Shown here piece by piece: positions 12,501 through 21,500 of a DNA stretch of 64,000 nucleotides (positions are counted from its first letter, which is position 1; every line of letters starts with the position of its first letter). Location: contig OX335655.1 of the NCBI GenBank assembly GCA_946894095.1, positions 12,586,001 to 12,650,000 on the forward strand, given 5' to 3'. Both the position numbers and the translations under genes were made by a program. The notes under the pieces were generated by a model. It was not told the DNA's origin. It was given only the letters and a program-made list of their open reading frames with translations, and ran no database searches. This stretch comes from Incurvaria masculella. Lineage: Eukaryota; Arthropoda; Insecta; Lepidoptera; Incurvariidae.

Positions 12501-15500
12501 ATATTTTTCTTACACCAAAAATGCCAAACACTGATTCCGATTTTCAAACAGAAACTACCATATATCTATAATTACTTGCAACGACCAATACCAATAATGA
12601 CTAAAACAAGTCTTCGAAGATTCTGCTACTACGTATGTTTGCATTATTTTTTTGCAACCTCTAAAATACCTCATAAATATACAAAAATACTTCCATATTA
12701 TTGTTTACAGAAAGGATTCCCTTGCTTAGGAATTCGTAGATTGGAGGAAGCCGCACGGTTGACTCTCATCTAAAGGATTCTCCAATATCCCACCAGCAAA
12801 CAATATACATTCCTTCCTTTCCACTTTGGCTAAAAGTTCCAGGGTAAAAGTCAGAGGAGACATACTTAAACTAAACTAACCATTTTAAGAACCATCGACA
12901 AGGATAATCATATCCACCCGTTAACTTTTTTATTTAAAATAGTTAAGGCGTCATATATTTTTAATGAAACCTGTATTTATTTTAAAAAAAAATTGAATTA
13001 ATCTTCAATATTATTTAGAGCCATACGCGTACAAACTTTTTTAAGAATTTATTGGTTACTACGCGGTTTCAGTAAACCATATATGCATACTTTCACGCCG
13101 ATTTCCCGAAGAGTTAGGCAGAGATGATAGATCACCATACAGTACGATCACAGCAGACTTCTTTCGCTTTAACTACAGACATACATCTTTTTATACATGC
13201 TGTACGATTACGGGTCCTACGTGCTTGTAAGTGAAGAATAAATATATAAAACTAAAACACTCGTACATGATAAACTTTATTTCGGTTAGTCAGCCAGTTT
13301 GAAAGATGCCTTCACTGCATGAAGAATCTCCCATAACGTAAACAAAATGTTTCGACCTGAAACGAATTTTATACCAGGGAGCTAATCATGAAACTATCTA
13401 TTCAAGTTAGCTCTTCCAGAGTCCATCGGTCTCTTCCATTTTTTATTATCTTAACTTTGAACAAAGAAATCGGTTTTTGCTTTATAGCCATTCCTTAGCC
13501 ATGACCACCCAGAATCATCCCTAACATCGTAACACAATCAATTGTGCCGCTCGGCAGTCACGGCACGACTTTGCTCCGGATAATTTCGCTTTTCATACAC
13601 ACGTTCCAATCACGGAAGCCTATCTCAACCACCCTACGTATGTTCACATATTTCAGATAACTTTACTCAGAGGGTTAATATAAAACGGTCGGCATCAAAT
13701 TCATATATGCGCGATAAAATCTTTTCGACAGGAACGTGTTTTTAAAACCCTAATCCTATGCATCAAAGTAAAAGTAGCTTTTTAGGTTTTTTTTAATTAC
13801 ATTCTTTTATATTTTTTTAATGCAATAAACCTTCTAAAAATTCGTCTTGTTGAAGAGGTATGGTTGTGTTTGTGTAAAAAAATTTACATATCCTTACATT
13901 TGTTTTTAGAATATAACAGAATAGTGATTCTTTATTGTGTAATTAATATTAACAACAAACTCAGAGTTTTTGTGCAATAAAATGGATTTCTTCGAGTCAA
14001 CCGTTGGGGTGATGAGGATAAAAAGTTTTTAAATGCCGAACTGGTGACAGAAATCATTAAACTATTATTTATACACATACATGTACAGTAATTTATATTT
14101 ATTTGTGTGTATTTGTTTTTGTGTTTTTAACAAAATCAATATTGTTAGCTTCGATTAAAAAATAATAAACACGAAATAATTACGATAAAGGTTTAAGCTG
14201 ATACGGTTACATTTATCCATACTCATATTATAAATGCAAAGTCTCTATCCGTCTGGAAAACTCTATCTGTCTTCTGTTTTTTGCGCCTAAACTGCTAAAG
14301 CTAAAAAATGTTGATGAATTTCGGTATCGATATAATCTGGACCTGGAAGAAGAACATAGGCTACCTTATGTAACTCGAATGAATGTAAATAGGGGATGAA
14401 ACTAATAATATCTAGGAATTAATTCAGCCCGCCATCTAAACGACATTGACCCGAGCGGCGCCGGTACCTCAGCCAGTTCTTAATAAATATGAACAATTTG
14501 CCCTGGACCTACTTAGGCCGTAAGATAAACCTCAGCATTCAATTGGCCAAAAAAAATCAGAGACAAGTCAGGCTGGTCATGAACATTCTTTTCAGCGTCT
14601 TCGACGTAGGTAATAACAGACTCTTACGCTGAAACCTCTCATGGTCCGGCCAGGAGTCCTTACATTTAAATAACGAGGGTCATGTAAACTGAATTGACAC
14701 CAGCGGCACCGCATGTTACAAAAGCGAAAGAGTGTCTGTTTTGTAGGATTCCGCTAGCTACATAAGAGGAACAGCTGTAGTTTCGCTCGAATGTTTTTTT
14801 TCATTTTTAATTTTTTTTATGTAACTGGACATCTGGTCGCGAACAAAATTTTAACGAAATGGCTGAATCTGGGTCCACAGGTTAGAGACTAACTCTCTGA
14901 TGCTAAATATGTCGGCATGCCTGCTCCAAGTGGTTTTTGGTGCCTTTTTTCAAACGTGCCCAGCGTTGCTTAACCTCGATGATGGAATGTCGAGTCGTTC
15001 GCAGCTGGCTTACCCAGGCTACGTTTCTTATCTTCTCATTTTGCTCTAAATATATCAAGGAATACGTTTGGCACAACCGTCCTGCCAAAACATAATAATA
15101 CGTTGCTCGATCATAACGGAACCCTAGAATCGCGAATCCAACTCGCACATGGCCGATTTTTGAGAAGGAGCTTAGCGCCCCTCCCGGGTCGCGGCGGGTG
15201 CAGGGTCAATCTCCGACTATGTGGTCGGAATACTAAACATTTTGCCGTGCCATCCGATATACCTACCGCCACCCGCCGCTGCGCCATCCATTTCCTGGTG
15301 TGGGAGATTCTATTAGTTTCGGAAGATTAACCAAGCTCAGTTATTGTTTATCATAATGCGGATATGTACGTGCTCTTTCAAAGATGGGTTCGTTTCCTAG
15401 ACAAACTACTATTATACATTTATTTTTATGTTTAAATTTCCTTTTTTTGTAACTGGACATGGATAGCTAAAACCACATGATCCACACCACAATGATCATG

Positions 15501-18500
15501 CTATTAGCCTAACAACCCACATTCCTGAAGTAATTAGGCGCCATCTCTGGACCCAATCTTTATTTCGTGGGATACAATTTATTATTAAGCACTGTCATGA
15601 GCATGTCGGCGCCAAATAAATATTTATTTACTTAATACATAATGATGATTATGAACTAAAATCACCGATTTATAAAAACTACATCAATTTATATACATAC
15701 GTTACATTCAAGCGATACTTTAAGTAATATTCAGTGAACTCATTCAAAGAATAACTTGTTTTTTAAATATGTTTCTCAGTCAAATTCAAATGGGCCCTGA
15801 AGAATAGACTTACCACTTTATTCCTTTCATCAACAGGTGGAATTTCGGATTTCTTGGTGACACTTTGATGCAGGCCAACCTTTACACTTGCACAGCAGTA
15901 ATTCTTGTGAAAATGTTATTCTGCAGTTCAGACGATCACGTTATGTGGGCGACCTAGCCTACGTTTTATTATGGTTCCGTACCCAAAGGGTGCCAACGGA
16001 ACCCTATTACTAAGCCTCTGCTGTCCGTCCGTCTGTCCGCCTGTCCCGAGGCTGTATCTCATGAACCGTAATAGAAAGGCAGCTGAAATTTTCACTGAGT
16101 GTTTATTTATTTTGCCCCTATAACAGAAATATGCTGTAAAAATAATAATAATTAATGGGGGAACCAATACAAAAAACTGATTTTTTGTGTTAAATCTTGT
16201 ACGATGGTACGGAACCCTTTGTGTGCGAGTCCGACTCGCACTTAGCCGTTATTTTAATAACCCTATGGCTTCCGTTCGGTCGATATCTACCAAGTTTTTG
16301 GCGCAAAAATCCGCCTTTTCACAACAATTTACCGTATGCAGGGAGCATACTTACACATACATAGTGCACCTCTCGAGAACAATCTCTTTCGGCCGAATGG
16401 TCCAAATATTGTTCTAATATAATTTTAGTGGGCCGAAGAGATGTCTGCATACAAATAGCATGTGCGCGCCATGTAGATAGACAAGTGGCGCCATCTGTTG
16501 ACCAAGGTTGGTCCGCGGGCAAATACATTTATGCCCGCGTGCGCCACGTAGATGGCGCACACGTAACAGTAGCAATGCAGTCAGGCATGATTTTTTGTTG
16601 CGTAACGTGCAATCCAACGTAATCCCAAAGGGGTTTTCCCTCCGGAAATCGAGCCTGGCCGTGCGTTCACTACACCCCGGCTCCGGCAGATCATCTCATG
16701 TCGACTAAACGTGAAACTTTAGACGGCCGACATCAAAAGCTTTCTGACGAGTTGAATAGGGCTCCGTTTGTCGGATACGGCAGCTCCGCTCCATCGCGCC
16801 CCCGCCGCCTATCAAGTATAACTTCTGGGGGTTGGTTACACATTAATAGACTTGATTTTATCGTTATTTCTGTTTCCACATTAAAATATTCAAAATATTG
16901 AATCCATCCATTGAAGTTGCACTTTCGTTGAACTTTCCTGAAGGAACGCATTTCTACTGCATTTATTTTACATTCGTACCTTTTCTGCCATACCTACCCA
17001 AATATCTGCGTGTTCATATTATCGATCACATATACACGATGAACAGAAAATGACGAATTCACAAAGTTACAAGGAAAACCTATTGGATACATGAAACGAA
17101 CTCACATATGTTCTTACATTTACACCGTCGCTGTACATAATGTTTTGAAAACTTACGGTTTTCCGGTGTGCAATGCCGTACTTGGCCGACATGTTTCGCC
17201 TTCAAAGACGGAAGCATCGTCAGGGCCACTTCGTTGCCCCGGAGTTGCTGACAGCCCGGCTGTCAGACGTAACGGTAACTAAGGTCGTTGGAGGCGAAAC
17301 ATGTCGGCCAAGCACGACATTGCACACCGGAAAATCGTGAGTATTCAAAACATTATGAAATGAACTGTCACTGCATACCAGTTCCTTTCGTGAACTTCAT
17401 AAGTTTAGCAAACTTGCAACGATACCTACCAACGATACTATTATTTTCACCTACAGAAGAGAAAATATTTTTTTTTATCTGGAGATTTTACCGAAAATCT
17501 GGAATAGGGCAGAGTCAATTCTGCCACAGATTTCTTGATTTCCTGATTCGGCTGTCTCCATCGCTGTAGTACCTAAGAATTCAGGGTCTGAGTTTTCATA
17601 CTTCTGTTTATATCTTTATCAGAAATATAAACAGATCGTCGTAATGTTACTATGTGATTAGGTCGCTGAAATAGTTCGTTACAGAAATAATAGTATTCAA
17701 GGTCCTTGTATACGGTCCAGGTCACCTCTTTCTCTAAAATATGGTTGAGAGGGGACAGCTGGACCCGGCGTGATGCTCGTGAACGGGTCCTGTTTGTAGG
17801 GAATAGCCTGCTCCAATTGGCAACTTGTTAGATGGTGGACATTATTATTATTATGGCCTATACACTAAATCAAGTATAACATTATTTTAATATTTCTGAT
17901 TTTTTTTTCTTAGTGCCACCCACTGCAGGGCTTTGGCCTCTCTTGACCATCTTGAGATTTAGTCATTTAAAGAAATCTCCCGTGGTGACCAACCACATCT
18001 GCAAATGTCTTTGCAAATAAACTGATATATTTATCATGAGGACGTAATCACTACATAGTATAAAACAAAGTCGCTTTCTCTGTCCCTATATCCCCATGTT
18101 CGCTTAAATCTTTAAAACTACGCAACTGATTTTGATGCGGTTTTTTTTAATAGATAGAGTGATTAAAGAGGAAGGTTTATATGTATAATAACATCCATTA
18201 AATAGTGGAGAAATACTGTTATTTTTGAGGTTTCCAATGTGATGTCATAAAAAAAGACGTGTGGCACTCGGGGACTGCCGCGGTAAAGCTATTGCATAGC
18301 ATTTTGTATCAAGTTATGCCGGCCCGCCCCCGCCGCCGCTCCCGCCGCCGCCCCCGGCCCCGCTCCCCCTGGTGTGAAGTAGCACTACCGGCATCGCCCG
18401 TCGGAGTGGGGAGCGTGAGGTTTTTTTTCGTTACGGAATTTCTGGATTCGGTCCCCGCGCTCAAGGCCCTCGATAGAAGCTATGCAATAGCTTAAAAAAT

Positions 18501-21500
18501 CATTTTTCCGCTTACATTGCAAACGCAGGCTGAACCCTACGAGATTTGTCAAAATAACGTACTAAGTATTGTACACATTGAAAAGGTCTACAGAAAACTC
18601 CGCTATGGTATATGTCTATCTCTTATGGATATCCCACAATAACATTTTTTTGTTATTTACTTTTTACGACACATAATGGCTAATTTTCGAAGTGATTTTA
18701 ACCAATACAGCCTTAATCCTTATCCAATTAAATACCTTAAATATATTGTTGATTTAATATGGATCTATATGGCCCGTTACAGCATGTGATTTAAATGAAT
18801 ATTTTCGAAGATATTACAGATTTAAAAATTGCAATGACCATTAATAAATCGCAGGGTCAAACCTTCAACGTTGCAGGTTTAGATTTGAGCGTTGACTGTT
18901 TTTCACATGGCCAACTGTATGTCGCTCTTTCAAGAGTAACCTCTAGAGAAAACATGTTTGTATTGTCTAATGACAATAAAGCTGTGAACGTTGTATATAA
19001 TGACATTCTGTAATATATTAATTGCTGTAAAAATAAAATAAATAGGTAAAAATTTAAAAAAATTAAATAAGTAAAAATGTAGTGTATGAATTTAGATATT
19101 CCAAAGATAGCAGGAAATACTCATGGTATAAGGAAAGGGGCATTGTTTTACTCCAAATTTAACGCGTGCGGGCCACGGGCAGTAATGAATAAATCAAAAC
19201 GAATGGATCGATGTTAATCCTTTTTTCAGTAAGTGACATTAACATGTTAACATTAAGTGACAATTTTATACCCGTGCGAAGCCGGAGCGGGCCGCTAGTT
19301 TGATATAAATTTTAATTCGTCTTTACCGGTGTTTTTCTCCTATCGTCAATGATAAATACTTTCTGTTAATATTACAAGGAAATAAGTTAATTTATTTACA
19401 ATCGCATGTCGGGAAGCAGTGAAAAACACTTTGGTAAATGTACGTTAAGGTGGGCCATCCCGCTCAACTCCCCATACAAACGGGGAAAGAAGATCACGCC
19501 CACATTTCATGTCAGAGATCCAAAATTTTGCTCAAAGTAGCTTTATTTGATCGAACTAGATGTCTGATGACCGTTGGCATTGTTTGGTTTCTAAGTTTAA
19601 GTTTATATAGATATACATAGCCTTTTTCATCTGCTTGGTTTTTTTTTTGTGTTTAATTTTATTTTTGTTTAATTTTGTTTCATTTTCTTTTTCTCTTGCT
19701 GCTTACTTCTATGTCATGTCCTATTAAGGATTTTTTGTTATATGTTTTGCTCTAAAATGTTACATTTATAGTTTTAGATACATATTTAACAATGTGTTGA
19801 TATTTTCTGGATTAGTTGCTTTCGGTTTATAACTCCATTTTAACTAATGTGATGTATCTATTCTGTAATGTACTTGTGTGTCTTTTGCTGGTTGTATATG
19901 TAGTTATTTTGGACAAACTATTTCTGTAAATAATTTGTGTGTACAACCGTTTTGGCGCCTTATAAATAAAATAAAACAAAATAAAAGTTATAAGGTCTGA
20001 AAGGTCGAATTTTGAAAGGTCTGAAAAGCGTGTTTTATACAATAACTTTGGAGATGGATTACTCAATGATAAAATAAATACATCTTAATAATATTAGTCA
20101 TCAGACATTTGTTTTATGATAATTTATAATAAATTTAGGTTTTGTTAAATTTTTGACTACAGCGGTCGTGGTTTACTTTTAGCTAGAAGTCGTTTTGTAA
20201 TTAAAATTTTCGTAAATCTTACCAAATCAAACACTATGCGCATTGTCTGCTTTGTGGACATGCTGCATTCGCCTCATCACGGAGCCTGTCTTTTTCTTTG
20301 AAACATAGAAGGTCCCAGAGCGCAAAAGCACGGTTTTGTACCGTGCCCGCGAATGAGTTAGTCCCGCAGGGAAGGGACACCTTAAGCCTGGTATTCACCA
20401 AGTGCTGATTTATTTTAATCAACACTTAAAGGGCCTTTATTACTAAAGTGCTGATTATATTGTACTGGTATCGATTGCAAGCTGCTAAGAAAATATGCTG
20501 CAATTCAGTTAATCAACAGTAGGTGAAAACCAGTCTAACGAGTGATGAATAAATAATAAACTACATCAATAACTGGACTGCATTTCATCTAACAGTACGG
20601 TTATGTAGCAGGACGGTACGCTGCCGGCACACTACGCGGCGCACCCCGCTGGAGGACTGCACTTTGCGGGGGCGGACCGGGTGCGCGCGCAGCTCTCCAG
20701 CCTGCCGCCTGCCCCCTCCCTCACCGCCGCGCCCGCGCCCGCCGCACCGCTACCACTGGTGCTGTACTGCGACGCTCTAAGCCGCGTCGACTACACTTCG
20801 CTGCAGGTTCGCATTGCTTTCTAATCATTATAGAACTTACGGTTTCCCGGTACGCCGTACTGGGCCTACACGTTTCGCCTCTAACGCCGGAGGCATCGTT
20901 ATGGAGTCATGTCTCACTAACTTTTTCGCAGACTCTGTTTTTTTATGCAACCTGTTATGGATAGCTAACACCACACAACTACCGTTATGATATTAGCCCA
21001 ATACACCCTATTCCCCAAGGAATTAGGTACCATGCCAGGACCTTCCCTTTTATCCTCCTTTTTACGGCTACATTGAACTGGATGGAAAACACGGACAATT
21101 TTTCATTGCCGCGTGGACCATCTTTTCATCCAATGCGAGGGCACCAACCCGGGCGAGCTTAAACCCTACCACCTAGTAAGGGAAGGGGACCTTCACTTTT
21201 ACATGGATTCCGCACCATGGAGCAGCTCGCATTCGTGACCAAATGCACTTATCGAACTCAGAAATAGATAGAAAGTGGTGTATGTCGGGGCGAGGAATCG
21301 AACCCAGACCTCTGGTACGCTAGGCCAGTCCCCGCGTCACTAGGCTACGAGCCGCTACAATTTTAGACTGCAAAGATAAGTCCTCAAGGCCGATAGTTAG
21401 AATTATAGACAAATCACTAGTAGTCCTGTCTTCGCGAACAATTCCACTGGCTACATTTTTTTTAACCTTGTCTTCATTTCGACAGAGTCTGAAGTTGCTC

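Noticed and set aside
14903..15148. 5S-rRNA-like phrase (gaggttaagcaacgctggg on the minus strand)
   Set aside because: The same bases read as EVKQRWARLKK in an 81-codon frame resembling a Myb/zeste-type DNA-binding fragment of a transposon. Neither reading is strong enough to annotate; the 5S resemblance is short.
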